Positions 44,386 through 54,899 of a DNA stretch of 64,000 nt are shown in pieces. The notes under the pieces were generated by a model. It was not told where the DNA came from. It did no database searches and saw only the letters and a list, made by a program, of their open reading frames with translations. Positions within the stretch are counted from its first letter, which is position 1. Every line of letters starts with the position of its first letter. The DNA is from Undibacter mobilis. Lineage in GTDB: Bacteria > Pseudomonadota > Alphaproteobacteria > Rhizobiales > Xanthobacteraceae. Position numbers and translations under genes: made by a program. The DNA lies in assembly GCF_003367195.1 (NCBI RefSeq), contig NZ_QRGO01000001.1, positions 2,590,501 through 2,654,500 on the forward strand. Reading direction: 5' to 3'.

Positions 44386-45486
44386 ATGCCTTGCGAAGCC
44401 TTGCCGAAAAATGAGTCGCTGAGCGCGCTTGCCGACGATCTTGCCGCGCTGGCCGGTGAGAAGTCATCGACAAAGCGTGTCGAGCTGTTGCGCCGGATTG
44501 CCGAGGCTTATGCCGCGCACGCCGAGCCGGGCATGACGGCAGAGCAATATCTGTTTAACGAAGTCGTCTCCAAGCTCATCGACAAGATCGCCGGGCCGGA
44601 CCGCGCCGCCGCGTCGTCGACACTCGCCGCCATGCCCAGCCTGCCGGACGGGCTGGTGCGCAGGCTCGCGACCGACGCCGATGTTGACGTCGCGCGGCCC
44701 ATCCTCAGCGATTATGCCGCAATGCCCGAGCGGGTCCTCATCGACGTCGCAAAGACCGGTTCGCAAGATCATCTGCGGGTTATCGCCGGGCGGACCCAGG
44801 TGACGCCCCCGGTCTCCGACGTTGTGGTCGAGCGCGGCGATATCACCGTTGTCGGCATTCTCGCCGGTAATGCCGGCGCCCAGTTCTCGGATCGCGGTAT
44901 GCGCCGGCTGATCGACAAGGCCAAGGGCGACGGCGACCTGCAGGCGCGGCTCGTCGAACGCAAGGATCTGTCGCTCGCGGCCATCGGGCGGTTGTTGCCG
45001 ATCATCACCGATGATCTGGCCAAGCGCCTGCGTGACAAGATTGAGGGCGCCGAAGTGACTCTGGTGCAGCATTTGGCCGACTGGATTACAGACCGGCAGA
45101 AGAGTGTGGAGCGCACCGAGGCCTTGATCGTGGGCATCCGCAAGGGCGATCTCAAGGTCAGCGATATTGTCGGCGAACTCGTCTCGCATCGTCGGCTGTA
45201 TGACGCCGCGACGGTGCTCGCCTCCGCGCTGGGGCTCGATGCGGACTACACGTTCAACGTTCTGAGTGGTCCCAGTCCGCAGTCGGCGCTGTTGCTGATG
45301 CGCGCGGCGGGCCTGAGCTGGCCGGTCGCCGACGCTTTCCTCAAACTGCGCGCGGCGAAGGCCGGCCTGTACGACTACCAGACGCCGCCCACGCGCGATG
45401 AATATCTGGCGCTCGACGCTGCTGCGGCGCAGCGGGTTCTGCGCTTCATGAAAGTGCAGCAGACGGCAGGCGGTCATGCTGCTTGA
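44386..45486 (+). CDS. DUF2336 domain-containing protein
   Basis: The 366-residue protein starts [25 protein letters not shown] lies nine bases upstream, so I prefer ATG 44386 over 44362. It is mostly alpha-helical with HEAT-like pairs: [20 protein letters not shown] and [20 protein letters not shown], typical of DUF2336. There is no signal peptide, so it is cytoplasmic. DUF2336 occurs in alphaproteobacteria, often near signalling genes, with no proven function. It overlaps the hybrid kinase gene by 11 bases, so a signalling partnership is likely. Confidence 0.8.
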   Translation: MPCEALPKNESLSALADDLAALAGEKSSTKRVELLRRIAEAYAAHAEPGMTAEQYLFNEVVSKLIDKIAGPDRAAASSTLAAMPSLPDGLVRRLATDADVDVARPILSDYAAMPERVLIDVAKTGSQDHLRVIAGRTQVTPPVSDVVVERGDITVVGILAGNAGAQFSDRGMRRLIDKAKGDGDLQARLVERKDLSLAAIGRLLPIITDDLAKRLRDKIEGAEVTLVQHLADWITDRQKSVERTEALIVGIRKGDLKVSDIVGELVSHRRLYDAATVLASALGLDADYTFNVLSGPSPQSALLLMRAAGLSWPVADAFLKLRAAKAGLYDYQTPPTRDEYLALDAAAAQRVLRFMKVQQTAGGHAA

Positions 45487-48100
45487 CACCGTCGTGCGCG
45501 CATCCGCCGACCAGGACCATTCATCGCTCGAAACCCGATCGTCCCCCGCGCGCTTCGGCCTCGGCAGGGTCGGCGCATGGGCGGGTCCTATCCTGGGGCT
45601 ATCAGCCATCGTTCTGATCTGGTTCTCGTCGTACTATTTCATCGCCTATGAAGAGCGAGAGGCACGTCAGTCCGCTTTCAGAAATGCAACGAACCTCGCG
45701 AGTGCCTTCGAGGAGCAGCTGATTCGGACGATCCGCTCGATCGACCAGACGTTGCTCTATGTTCGCGAAAAGTACGTCGGGAGCTCCGGCGATTTCGACA
45801 TATCGCTCTGGACGCAGAACAATCCCGTTATAACAGGACTCTACTTTCAGGTTTCGGTTGTCGACAAGGATGGCCGGCTGCTGACCAGCAACATCTCGGG
45901 ACCTTCGCCGGGCATCGATCTGCACGACCGCGAGCATTTCCGCATACACGCCAGCCGCAACGTGGATGAGCTTTTCATCAGCAAACCGGTGTTCGGCCGC
46001 GTCAGCAAGAAGATGTCGATCCAGTTCACGCGGCGCATCAGTCTGGCGGATGGCAGCTTTGGCGGCGTCGTCGTCATGTCCATGAGCACCGATTACCTCG
46101 CCGACTTTTATCGGTCGATCGATCTGGGCGAGGGCGGTGTGGTGGCTCTGGTTGGCACCGACGGCATTGTGCGCGCCCGTACGCAACAGGCAGACGATAC
46201 CGTTGGGCAATCTCTCCTGCAAAGCGGACTGTTCGCTGCGTTCATGCGCGCCGAATACGGCATCTACGAGGGAGCCAGCAAGTTCGACGGGGTCGACCGG
46301 CTGATCGCCTATCGCAAGATCCGCGATTATCCTCTGGTCGTGCTCGTCGGGCTGAGCCATGCCACGGTGTTTGCCGAGGTCCGGGAAATCACCGCCGATC
46401 TTGGCATTGCGGCGCTACTCATTTCGTTGGGGCTGGCCGCGATGACGGTGCTGTTGTGGCGCTATCAGCAGGCGCTGATGCGGGCCCGCGACGCCGCGGA
46501 GGCGGGTACGCGCGCCCGCATGGAATTCCTGGCGATGATGAGCCACGAAATCCGAACGCCGATGAACGGTGTTGTCGGCATGTCGGAAGTTCTCATGGAC
46601 GCCGGCCTGACAAGTCAGCAGCAGGGTTTCGTGAGAACCTTGCGGGATTCGGCGACGCACCTCCTGCACCTAATCAACGATGTGCTCGACTTCTCGAAGC
46701 TGGAGGCCGGCCGGGTCGAGGTCGAACGGTTGGGGTTCGACCTTCACGATCTTGTCACCTGCAGCGTCGGTATTCTGGGCCCGGCCGCCGCCGAGAAGAA
46801 CTTGCGGCTTGAGATCGACATCGCGCCCAACGTGCCGCGCCGAATTGTCGGTGACCCGGCGCGGCTGCGGCAGGTGTTGTTCAATCTCATTGGCAACGGC
46901 GTGAAATTTACCGAGAAAGGTGGCGTGACGGTCTCGGTCGGCGTTGCTCCCGCACCGGCGCAGCCGGACCTTGTGCGGCTCGCGTTTGCCGTGCGCGACA
47001 CCGGCATCGGCATTTCCAAGGCCGGCATTCCGCGTCTGTTCAAAGAGTTCACGCAACTCGACCCCTCGATCGCACGGCGTTTCGGGGGCACGGGACTTGG
47101 TCTGGCGATATGCCGGCGACTGGTCGCGCTGATGGGTGGCACGCTCGGCGTCGATAGCGAGGAGGGCAAGGGATCGACCTTCCATTTCGCCATCGATTGC
47201 CGGATCGACACAGTCGTTCCAGGCGCGTCAATCGACGGCGAGCTGCCACGTCCCCATGCCGGCGACCGGCGCGATACGCGTATCCTTCTGGTCGAGGACA
47301 ATGAAGCCAATCGGCAGGTATTCATCGCGCTCATCGGACGGCTGGGCTACTCCGCCGATGTGGCCGCCACAGGCGCCGAGGCGCTGGCGATCTGCTCGCA
47401 GCGGCTATACGACATCATCTTCATGGATGTGATGATGCCCGGCATGGACGGGCTGGCGGCAACGCGAGCGATCCGCAAGCTGCCGCCGCCATTCTGCTCG
47501 GCGCGCATCGTCGCCCTGACGGCAAACGTCCTTGCGACCGACCGCAAGGCCTGTCTGGCCGCCGGCATGGACGACTTCATGGCGAAGCCGGTGACGCGCG
47601 CCGACCTTGCGGCCAGGCTCGACTGGGTCGCTGGCGACCGCCGACTCCGGGACACGGAATTCGAGGCACCCGAACCTGTCGCCGTCGATGAGCCGGTGGT
47701 GTTCGACAAGGGGATCTTCAACGACCTGCGCGATGCCATCGGCGTCGATGGAATAACTGCGGTGCTGCAGGTCTTTTTGGCGGAGACGCCCGGCCGGCTT
47801 TCGGCGCTGCGCCGCGGCGCCCGGCAGGGCGTCGGCGACGCCGTCAGGATTGAGGCTCACACGATCAAGAGCACGGCGGCGTCGATCGGCTTCATGCGGC
47901 TGTCGAACGTCGCCGCGGCGTTGGAGCGTGACGCCGCCAGCCTGTCCCGCTCCGCGCTCCGGATGAAGGTCGAAGGCATCGCCGCAGCTTTCGAGACCGC
48001 TGCCGTCCTTGCGCGAGCCCGACTTGGCGGAATTTTGCAGCAAGCCAACGCTGAACCCAATCAGACGACAGGAATGGACCATGCCCGACAAGCCGTCTGA
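45476..48100 (+). CDS. Hybrid sensor histidine kinase with receiver and Hpt domains
   Basis: The protein has 874 residues. Domain order: membrane helix about 37-58 ([20 protein letters not shown]), a periplasmic Cache-like sensor (about 60-305), second helix about 308-330 ([20 protein letters not shown]), HisKA with His357 in [20 protein letters not shown], HATPase with [16 protein letters not shown] and GGTGLGLAI boxes, a receiver with Asp651 in [13 protein letters not shown], and a C-terminal Hpt with His795 in [13 protein letters not shown]. All phosphorelay residues are present. It overlaps DUF2336 upstream and the single receiver protein downstream, so the three form a coupled signalling operon. 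The ligand is unknown. Confidence 0.93.
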   Translation: MLLDTVVRASADQDHSSLETRSSPARFGLGRVGAWAGPILGLSAIVLIWFSSYYFIAYEEREARQSAFRNATNLASAFEEQLIRTIRSIDQTLLYVREKYVGSSGDFDISLWTQNNPVITGLYFQVSVVDKDGRLLTSNISGPSPGIDLHDREHFRIHASRNVDELFISKPVFGRVSKKMSIQFTRRISLADGSFGGVVVMSMSTDYLADFYRSIDLGEGGVVALVGTDGIVRARTQQADDTVGQSLLQSGLFAAFMRAEYGIYEGASKFDGVDRLIAYRKIRDYPLVVLVGLSHATVFAEVREITADLGIAALLISLGLAAMTVLLWRYQQALMRARDAAEAGTRARMEFLAMMSHEIRTPMNGVVGMSEVLMDAGLTSQQQGFVRTLRDSATHLLHLINDVLDFSKLEAGRVEVERLGFDLHDLVTCSVGILGPAAAEKNLRLEIDIAPNVPRRIVGDPARLRQVLFNLIGNGVKFTEKGGVTVSVGVAPAPAQPDLVRLAFAVRDTGIGISKAGIPRLFKEFTQLDPSIARRFGGTGLGLAICRRLVALMGGTLGVDSEEGKGSTFHFAIDCRIDTVVPGASIDGELPRPHAGDRRDTRILLVEDNEANRQVFIALIGRLGYSADVAATGAEALAICSQRLYDIIFMDVMMPGMDGLAATRAIRKLPPPFCSARIVALTANVLATDRKACLAAGMDDFMAKPVTRADLAARLDWVAGDRRLRDTEFEAPEPVAVDEPVVFDKGIFNDLRDAIGVDGITAVLQVFLAETPGRLSALRRGARQGVGDAVRIEAHTIKSTAASIGFMRLSNVAAALERDAASLSRSALRMKVEGIAAAFETAAVLARARLGGILQQANAEPNQTTGMDHARQAV

Positions 48101-48536
48101 CGACACACTGACGAACAATGCGCCGTCCCCGGCCGAGTTTAATCTGCTGGTCATTGACGATGACAGCGTTCAGCGCACGATCATCTCGCGGATCGGCGGG
48201 CAAGCCGGCTTTAATGTCGAATCCGCCGCCACGTTCGATGCCGCGAACGGTCTCCTGACATCGCTGAGGTTCGATGGCGTCACCCTCGATCTCGGGCTGG
48301 GCGACCGCAGCGGCGCGCTGCTGTTGCCGGTGATCGCGCGCGTTGGCTATCGCCTGCCTGTGCTGGTGATCAGCGGTGCAACCCAGCAGCTTCTCGACGC
48401 CACGTCGGTGATGTCGCGCGCGCTTGAGATCGACGCCGAGATACTGGCCAAGCCGCTCAACCTGCCGCGGCTGCGTGAATGCCTGGCGCGCTTCAAGCTG
48501 CAGGCGGCGACGGCGCGCGCCCGCCAGTGGGCGTAA
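48081..48536 (+). CDS. Single-domain response regulator receiver protein
   Basis: The 151-residue protein starts [20 protein letters not shown], 20 bases inside the hybrid kinase gene. The receiver fold has the acidic pair in [15 protein letters not shown], the probable phospho-acceptor Asp in [15 protein letters not shown], a Ser in [13 protein letters not shown] and Lys in [12 protein letters not shown]. No output domain follows, so it may take phosphate from the Hpt domain and act by protein binding, as DivK-like proteins do. Confidence 0.88.
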   Translation: MPDKPSDDTLTNNAPSPAEFNLLVIDDDSVQRTIISRIGGQAGFNVESAATFDAANGLLTSLRFDGVTLDLGLGDRSGALLLPVIARVGYRLPVLVISGATQQLLDATSVMSRALEIDAEILAKPLNLPRLRECLARFKLQAATARARQWA

Positions 48537-48669
48537 CGCCTGGCCGAGACATGACGCCGCCGATCGCAGCCGTCACGCAGGTGCTCGGCGTGGCGGAGAT
48601 GATTGTGTGTGAGCACCGCCGCCCGCCGGCAGACCTTAACCCCAGCCGTGCAGGGGAGCAGGACGGCGC

Positions 48670-49428
48670 TCAACCCCGCCCGACGAACGGCATGGTGTTG
48701 GCCATCACCGTCATGAACAGCACATTGGCATCGAGCGGCAAGCTCGCCATGTAGACCACCGCGTTGCCGACATTGTCGGCGTTCATGCGCGGCTCGACCA
48801 TCGTTGTGCCATTGGCCTGCGGCACGCCTTCGCCCTCCACCATGCGCGCGGTCATCGGCGTGATGGCGTTGCCGATATCCACCTGGCCGCAGCAGATGTT
48901 GTACTTGCGGGTGTCGAGCGAGGTCGATTTGGTCAGGCCCGTCACCGCATGCTTGGTGGCGGTGTAGGCGACCGAGTAGGGCCGCGGCGCATGCGCCGAG
49001 ATCGAGCCGTTGTTGATGATGCGGCCGCCGCGCGGGTTCTGATCCTTCATGATCTTGATGGCTTCCTGGGTACACAGGAACATGCCGGTCAAGTTCGTGT
49101 TGACGACGTTCTGCCAGGTCTCGAACGGCAGGTCCTCGAGCGGCACCGGCGGGGCGCCGATGCCGGCATTGTTGAACAGCACGTCGAGGCGGCCGAAGCT
49201 GGCCTTGGTCTTGGCGAACAGATCGAGGATCGACTGGCGCTGCGACACATCGGTGGGCACGGCGAGAGCCTGCTGGCCGATGGTGTTGATCTCGGTCGCC
49301 ACCGCGTCGAGCGGCTCCTTGCGCCGGCCGGCGAGCACCAGATTGTAGCCGGCCTTGGCCAGCGCGATGGCCACGGCACGGCCGACACCGGTTCCGGCGC
49401 CGGTCACCAGCGCAATCTTCGCCGTCAT
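48670..49428 (-). CDS. SDR family NAD(P)-dependent oxidoreductase
   Basis: The 252-residue protein starts [20 protein letters not shown] with GGGAGGATT upstream. It is a classical short-chain dehydrogenase with the TGAGTGVG cofactor motif, [11 protein letters not shown], and the catalytic Ser in [13 protein letters not shown] with Tyr and Lys in YTATK. The segment [11 protein letters not shown] after the second strand favours NADP, but this is not decisive. The substrate is unknown. It appears monocistronic. Confidence 0.9.
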   Translation of the reverse strand: MTAKIALVTGAGTGVGRAVAIALAKAGYNLVLAGRRKEPLDAVATEINTIGQQALAVPTDVSQRQSILDLFAKTKASFGRLDVLFNNAGIGAPPVPLEDLPFETWQNVVNTNLTGMFLCTQEAIKIMKDQNPRGGRIINNGSISAHAPRPYSVAYTATKHAVTGLTKSTSLDTRKYNICCGQVDIGNAITPMTARMVEGEGVPQANGTTMVEPRMNADNVGNAVVYMASLPLDANVLFMTVMANTMPFVGRG

Positions 49429-49554
49429 AGGCAATCCTCCCTGGAGGGTGTGTTTTCTTGTGAGGTCTGCCTAGCACAATCGATATCGATGCCACAGGGG
49501 GCGAGGTGCGCGGGGGGCGTCCGTCGCGGCGGTGGGCAATGGACAGCGGCCGCG

Positions 49555-51828
49555 TCAGCCCGCGAGCGAGGTGGGCTGATCGCCCGAGACCTTGAAGGCT
49601 TCCGGCGCTTCGAGGCGCGCGGCGATCTTGTCCGGCGCCATGGCGCGGCCGAAGCGATAGCCCTGCATCGAGTGGACGCCGGCGGCGCGGAGGAAAAGGT
49701 GCTGGTCGGCGGTTTCGACGCCTTCCGCGGTCACCTTCATGCCGAGGCCGCGGCCCAGCGACACCACCGCGTGAACGATGGCGGCGGCATCGGCGGCCTT
49801 CTCGATCGACAGCACGAAACTGCGGTCGATCTTGAGTTTGTCGAAGGGGAAGCGGCGCAGATAAAGCAGCGAGGAATAGCCGGTGCCGAAATCGTCGAGC
49901 GCCAGCCGCACCCCGAGCGCCTTGAGCCGCAACATACTGGTTTCGGCGGTGTCGAAATTACCGATCAGCACGCTCTCGGTAATCTCGAGCTCGAGGCGGG
50001 CCGGATCGAAACCGGTTTCGGCGAGGGTGCGCTCGACCAGATCGGCGAAATCGGCGCGGCGGAACTGCAGCGGCGAGACGTTGACGGCGACGGTGAGGCT
50101 CGGCCAGGCAAGCCCGTCCAGCATCGCCTTGCGCAGCACCCAGGCGCCGAGTTCGACGATAAGGCCGGAATTCTCGGCGAGCGGGATGAATTCGGCCGGC
50201 GAGATTTCGCCGCGGGTGGGATGGGTCCAGCGGCAAAGCGCTTCGACGCCCAGCATGACATCGCCGCTCTTGTCGACGATCGGCTGATAGAGCAGGCGCA
50301 GCTGGCCGTGCTTGATCGCCTCGCGCAGGTCGCCCTCGAGCAGCTTGCGCTTCGACAGGTCGGCGTCCATGGCATTGTCGTAGATGCAGGCGCGGTTGCG
50401 GCCTTCGTTCTTGGCGCGGTACAGCGCCATGTCGGCATAGCGCATGATGTCGGGGCCGCCGGCGCAATTGCGGTCGATGATGGCGATGCCGATGGAGGCG
50501 CCGATCACGATATTCTGCCCGCCGACACTGTAAGGCGCGCAGATGGCGCTGATGATGCGCTGGCCGAGCGCCATCAGCAGGGCGCTGTCGCCGCCGATCG
50601 AGGAGATCACCGCGAATTCATCGCCGCCGAGCCGCGCCACCATGTCGCCGCCGCGCAAGGTGTGCGACAGGCGCAGCGTCACATTGCGGATCAGTTCGTC
50701 GCCGACCGGATGGCCGAGCGTGTCGTTGACGTCTTTGAAGTGATCGAGATCGATATAGAACAGCGCCGCCGGCATGCCGGTGGCGGCGACTTCCTCGATC
50801 ACGGCTTCGAGGCGCTCGCTGAAAAAGATACGGTTCGGCAGACCGCACAGCGGATCGTGCAAGGCCAGATGGCGCAGCCGGTTCTCACCTGCGGCGATGG
50901 CGACCGCGGTGCGGCGCATGTAGCGCAGCACGAAGGCGCCGAGCAGGGCGAAGCCGGCCAGCGCCACCGCGATGAACGGCACGACGTTACGGACGATCTC
51001 GGCGCCGGGCTGCTTCGGCGTCCAAGCAAGTTCAACGATGAGCGAGCCGTCGGGCGCGCCGATCTGATACAAATAATCGCCGGCCGGCACCGTACCCCGC
51101 GCGACGATGCGGAGATGACTGAGGCCGAGCTGCGCGCCGATACTGTTGAGAACTTCGGCGTTGAGGAATTTCACCGACATCAGGATCGGCGCTTCGGTGT
51201 CGTAAGCGGCGGCGAGCCGATCATCGCCGATAGCGACCGCGGCGACCGCAGCCGGCCGGCCCATGACCAGCCGGAGTTCGGCGACATGCGCACGAGCGCC
51301 GGCGTCGGTGGCCGGCTGGTCGGAAAGGGACAGCGCGTTCGATTTGCGCTCGTTGCGGCCGCGCATGGTATCGAGAATCTCGATGATCGCGGGCGGACGC
51401 AGATCGATCGGCGGACCGTCGACGCTAAAGCGGCCGAGTCGTGAATAGATCGGCTGATCGGTCTTGTCGAAGATCAGGACCAGATCGTGGTGGAAGTAGT
51501 TGCCGAGCCAGGAACCGGCGCGCTCTTCGACCCAGGCCGGATTGAACGTCTGCCGGACGTGATCGAAGGCGGCCTGCGAGGAGGCGACGCTGTCGGTTTC
51601 GCGCAGGACGCCGCGGCCGAAGTTCTGCAGCGCCGTCGACAGGAGATGACGCTCTTGTGCCAGCGCGACTTCGTCCGCGCGCTGCGCTGAAGACAGCACG
51701 GCGACGACGATGCAGACGATGGCCACCGCGACGATGACGCCGACCGGCACCACGACGCTCAACCGCGCGCGATCCCAATTGGTGTATTGCGGGTCGTCGG
51801 TGGTTCTCGGGTGAGCCGGCGACAGCAA
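49555..51828 (-). CDS. Diguanylate cyclase/phosphodiesterase with CHASE4-like sensor (GGDEF-EAL)
   Basis: The 757-residue membrane protein has helix 1 at about 24-46 (LSVVVPVGVIVAVAIVCIVV), a periplasmic sensor of about 230 residues resembling CHASE4, and helix 2 at about 285-305 (VVPFIAVALAGFALLGAFVL). A GGDEF domain follows with the intact motif RLGGDEFAVIS, and an EAL domain with EALCRW, ELEITESVLIGN, DDFGTGYSSL and KIDRSFV. Both active sites look complete, so it may both make and break cyclic di-GMP. It is isolated from other genes. Confidence 0.93.
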   Translation of the reverse strand: MLSPAHPRTTDDPQYTNWDRARLSVVVPVGVIVAVAIVCIVVAVLSSAQRADEVALAQERHLLSTALQNFGRGVLRETDSVASSQAAFDHVRQTFNPAWVEERAGSWLGNYFHHDLVLIFDKTDQPIYSRLGRFSVDGPPIDLRPPAIIEILDTMRGRNERKSNALSLSDQPATDAGARAHVAELRLVMGRPAAVAAVAIGDDRLAAAYDTEAPILMSVKFLNAEVLNSIGAQLGLSHLRIVARGTVPAGDYLYQIGAPDGSLIVELAWTPKQPGAEIVRNVVPFIAVALAGFALLGAFVLRYMRRTAVAIAAGENRLRHLALHDPLCGLPNRIFFSERLEAVIEEVAATGMPAALFYIDLDHFKDVNDTLGHPVGDELIRNVTLRLSHTLRGGDMVARLGGDEFAVISSIGGDSALLMALGQRIISAICAPYSVGGQNIVIGASIGIAIIDRNCAGGPDIMRYADMALYRAKNEGRNRACIYDNAMDADLSKRKLLEGDLREAIKHGQLRLLYQPIVDKSGDVMLGVEALCRWTHPTRGEISPAEFIPLAENSGLIVELGAWVLRKAMLDGLAWPSLTVAVNVSPLQFRRADFADLVERTLAETGFDPARLELEITESVLIGNFDTAETSMLRLKALGVRLALDDFGTGYSSLLYLRRFPFDKLKIDRSFVLSIEKAADAAAIVHAVVSLGRGLGMKVTAEGVETADQHLFLRAAGVHSMQGYRFGRAMAPDKIAARLEAPEAFKVSGDQPTSLAG

Positions 51829-52034
51829 GGAGCTTCCCCTAAAGCGTCCTATCGATTGGACAATTGGGCCGGACGGTAAGGGTTAAAACTTGCCAATCGC
51901 TTTCATTCGGACGTTTTGGGGACAGCGGGGCGCCGAACCAGGGCAATTCGGCCAGCGCCGTTAACCAGAGGTAAAAAAGTGCCGCCGCTGCCAGCCGCAG
52001 TTGCAGTGCGAAATGGGGCGCGGCCTCGAAAGGC

Positions 52035-52781
52035 CTACCGCCCGTTACCGTAGGGCGGGCGCGGGATGGCGATATGGGCGGCGCGCAGCGCGCTCGACCA
52101 CTGCTCGCGCAGATCCTGGAAATAGGGTTCGCCCGGCTCGATGCGGTAATTGACCTCGGCGGTAAGTTCGTCGCGCCGCGCCACCATCAGGTCGATCGGC
52201 AGGCCGACGCCGAGATTGGAGCGCATGGTCGAGTCCATCGAGATGAGCCCGATCTTGAGCGCATCATAGACGTCGGTGTCGAACGAGATGGCGCGGTCGA
52301 GCACCGGCTTGCCATATTTGTGCTCGCCGATCTGCAGATAGGGCGTGTCGGTCGTGCATTCGATGAAATTGCCGGCCGAGTAGATCATGAACAGGCGCAG
52401 CTTGCCGCCTTTGACCTGACCGCCGAACAGGAAAGCGACATCGTGATCGATGGCCGCTTCGGCCAGCGCCTTGCCATCGATGCCCTGCACGAGGCGGACG
52501 GCTTTGCCGATACGCTGCGCCGCCTGGAACATGGTCGGCGCGTTCATCAGCGTTTCCAGCTCGCCGGTCTCCGGATTTTCAATGCCTTCGGTCAGCATCG
52601 AGCGCACAGTCTGCGACAGCGACAGATTGCCGGAGGAGGCGATCGCCATGATGCGTTCGCCCGGCTCGCTGTAGACATGCAGTTTCCGGAACGTCGAGAC
52701 GTTGTCGAGGCCGGCATTGGTGCGCGTGTCGGCGATCATGACGAGGCCGTCGCGCACGAGAATTCCGCAGCAATAGGTCAT
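52035..52781 (-). CDS. Anbu, proteasome beta-type hydrolase family protein
   Basis: The 248-residue Ntn-hydrolase fold protein begins MTYCCGILVRDGLVMIADTR; the second residue Thr2 would be the nucleophile after Met removal. Other landmarks are SDTRTNAG-like MIADTRTNAGLDNVSTFRK and GLISMDSTMRSNLGVGLPID near the C-terminus. Anbu is a bacterial relative of proteasome beta subunits; its activity and substrates are not settled. It is the last gene of a cluster with ATP-grasp, alpha-E and transglutaminase-like proteins, a conserved association described for Anbu. Confidence 0.9.
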   Translation of the reverse strand: MTYCCGILVRDGLVMIADTRTNAGLDNVSTFRKLHVYSEPGERIMAIASSGNLSLSQTVRSMLTEGIENPETGELETLMNAPTMFQAAQRIGKAVRLVQGIDGKALAEAAIDHDVAFLFGGQVKGGKLRLFMIYSAGNFIECTTDTPYLQIGEHKYGKPVLDRAISFDTDVYDALKIGLISMDSTMRSNLGVGLPIDLMVARRDELTAEVNYRIEPGEPYFQDLREQWSSALRAAHIAIPRPPYGNGR

Positions 52782-52886
52782 GGGTCTCGATCTTTTGTCA
52801 GGAGAGGGGATGCCGCCGGCGAGCGGGATCGTGAGGCTGTCCGTCGGTGCGTTTCATGTCGTCAATCCCGCCGCCACGCAAGGCCG

Positions 52887-53738
52887 TTATTGCTGCGATT
52901 GCGACTGCCAGCTGCTTTGCGGTTGCCAGGGCGCCGGGGACACCCGGACGGTGACCGTCATGGTCTCCTTGCCGCCGCCGATGCGCGAGCCGCGCACAGG
53001 CGCGGCGCCGAGATAATCGAGGCCGACGGCGACGCGAACATGCGCTTCGGTTGGCGACAGGCCATGGGTTGGGTCGAAGCCGACCCAGCCGAGCTTGTCG
53101 ATATAGGCTTCAGCCCAGGCATGACCGGCGTCTTGCGGCGCGGCCTCGTCGGTACGGCAATAGTGACCGCCAATGTAGCGCGCCGGGATGCCGAGATGGC
53201 GGGCGGCGGCGATGAAGATGTGCGTGCCGTCCTGGCAGACGCCGCGCTTGAGCTTGAAGGCTTCCGCGGCCGTGGTGCCGGCATGGGTCGGCTCGGTGTC
53301 GAAGCTGAAGGTGTCATTGAGGCCGGCCATCAGCGCATGCAGCAGCGTCAAGGTGTCGCCGCCGGCCTCGGCGCGCGTCTCTTCGGCAAAGGCGATGATG
53401 GCGGCGTCGGCCTCGGTGAGCTGCGTGTCGCGCAGATAAAGCGCCGGCGGAAAGCGCTCCACCGTGCCACGGATGACGCCGCTGGTGTCCTGGGTATCGA
53501 TTTCGCCCTCGACCATGACGGTGAGTTCGTCGAATGGACCGTCGGCGGTGAAGACGTGGCTGATATTGCCGAAGGCGCCTTCGCGCTGGTGCAACTGGCA
53601 ATCGCGCGACAGGTCGATGCGCCAGTTCACGACATACTGACCGTCGTGATTGCGCGGCGTGAGGCGGAGCACCTGCGTGACGCTCTTGGGGGGCGCGTCA
53701 TAGTGGTAGCTGGTGGTGTGGGCGATCCGGATCCGCAT
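52887..53738 (-). CDS. Transglutaminase-like cysteine protease family protein
   Basis: The 283-residue protein starts MRIRIAHTTSYHYDAPPKSV, the bacterial transglutaminase-like N-terminal domain. The catalytic triad is Cys in KRGVCQDGTHIF, His in DAGHAWAEAYI and Asp in WVGFDPTHGLSP. In Anbu clusters this protein is thought to act as a peptidase or amide transferase, but no substrate is known. It lies 105 bases upstream of Anbu and 71 bases downstream of the alpha-E gene. Confidence 0.92.
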   Translation of the reverse strand: MRIRIAHTTSYHYDAPPKSVTQVLRLTPRNHDGQYVVNWRIDLSRDCQLHQREGAFGNISHVFTADGPFDELTVMVEGEIDTQDTSGVIRGTVERFPPALYLRDTQLTEADAAIIAFAEETRAEAGGDTLTLLHALMAGLNDTFSFDTEPTHAGTTAAEAFKLKRGVCQDGTHIFIAAARHLGIPARYIGGHYCRTDEAAPQDAGHAWAEAYIDKLGWVGFDPTHGLSPTEAHVRVAVGLDYLGAAPVRGSRIGGGKETMTVTVRVSPAPWQPQSSWQSQSQQ

Positions 53739-53809
53739 GAGGCCTGGCTTGGCGCGCTGGTGTTGGAAGACTTACCCTAGCACGGCGGCCCGGGCTGCAA
53801 GACCTTGCC

Positions 53810-54751
53810 TCATTGCAGGAACTGCTCGGTGATAGCGACGCCCAAGCGGTTGTTTTCAGTAATGAATTCGCCGATGAATTCGTGCAACCCGCGCTGGAAG
53901 ATACCGTCCATCTTGCTGTTTTGAAGGCGGGTCCGGATGCCGCGGGCCTGACGTTGCGCCGGGCCCTGCCGGCCGTAGGTCGCGCCGACGGCATCGAGAT
54001 TGCGCACGATCGCCTCATAGCAGGACGCCAGCGAGCGCGGCATTTCCTCCTTGAGGATGAGGAGGTCCGCGACCAGCCACGGCTTGAGACTCTCGCGATA
54101 GACCCAGTGATAGGCCGTGAGCGCCGACACCGAGCGCAGGATCGCCGCCCACTGGAAGTAATCGAGCGGGCCGCCGACGCGTTCGTTGTCCGGCAGCAGC
54201 AAATGGTACTTCACGTCGAGAATGCGCGCGGTGTTGTCGGCGCGCTCCATGTAGACGCCGAGCCGCGAGAACCAGTAGGCGTCGTTGCGCAGCATTGTGC
54301 GGTAGGCCGAGCCGTCGTAGCGCAGCGAGGATTCCTGAACCCAGCGCAGGAAACGTGATGTCTCTTCGCGCGACGACGGGCTGTTGCCGAAGCGCTTGAG
54401 CTCGAGCCAGGTGCCATTGATGGCATCCCACATTTCGCCGGTCAGCGCGGTGCGCACCGCGCGCGCATTGCCGCGCGCCATTTCGAAGCAGTTGCGGATC
54501 GATGACGGGTTGGCGGTGGAGAAAGCGAGGTAGTCGGTGACGTTCTCTTCGGTCGCGGTTTCGTAGGTCTTGAAGAAAGAGCCGGCGCATCCGGCCGTGA
54601 GGACGGCGGATTCCCACTCATTGCCGGTGCCGACATAAGCCAGCGGCAAAGCGGAGAGGCGCTGCGTGGCGTCGAGAATGCGCGCGAGGTACTCGGCGCG
54701 TTCCACATAGCGCGAGAGCCAGAACAGGTTATCGGCGGTGCGTGAGAGCAT
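53810..54751 (-). CDS. Alpha-E domain-containing protein (DUF403 family)
   Basis: The 313-residue all-alpha protein starts MLSRTADNLFWLSRYVERAE, the hallmark of the family. Other conserved stretches are ETSRFLRWVQESSLRYDGSA, DAYWFSRLGVYMERADNTAR and LKEEMPRSLASCYEAIVRNL. It has no signal peptide. It is usually encoded next to the circularly permuted ATP-grasp protein and is predicted to act with it in an unknown peptide- or amide-forming reaction. Confidence 0.93.
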   Translation of the reverse strand: MLSRTADNLFWLSRYVERAEYLARILDATQRLSALPLAYVGTGNEWESAVLTAGCAGSFFKTYETATEENVTDYLAFSTANPSSIRNCFEMARGNARAVRTALTGEMWDAINGTWLELKRFGNSPSSREETSRFLRWVQESSLRYDGSAYRTMLRNDAYWFSRLGVYMERADNTARILDVKYHLLLPDNERVGGPLDYFQWAAILRSVSALTAYHWVYRESLKPWLVADLLILKEEMPRSLASCYEAIVRNLDAVGATYGRQGPAQRQARGIRTRLQNSKMDGIFQRGLHEFIGEFITENNRLGVAITEQFLQ

Positions 54752-54767
54752 TTACAAAGTCCCGTGG

Positions 54768-54877
54768 CCGGCCTCGTGGTTCGAGACGCACGCCTCCGGC
54801 GTGCTCCTCACCATGAGGCCGGAAATTGTCTTCTCATCCTGAGGAGCGCCTGAAAGGTGCGTCTCGAAGGATGAAGA
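54768..54877. repeat. Dispersed palindromic repeat (family A), copy 3, inside the Anbu operon
   Basis: CCTCGTGGTTCGAGACGCAC, a GCACGCCTCCGGCGTGC hairpin, CTCCTCACCATGAGG, then CTCATCCTGAGGAGCGCC and GTGCGTCTCGAAGGATGA repeat the two-half architecture of the other copies. It lies between the ATP-grasp and alpha-E genes. Confidence 0.8.
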
Positions 54878-54899
54878 CCCGTGTCGCTGCGTCATTCTC

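Noticed and set aside
48949..51444. Plus-strand ORF of 831 residues.
   Set aside because: It overlaps the GGDEF/EAL and SDR genes on the opposite strand and has no recognisable domain.
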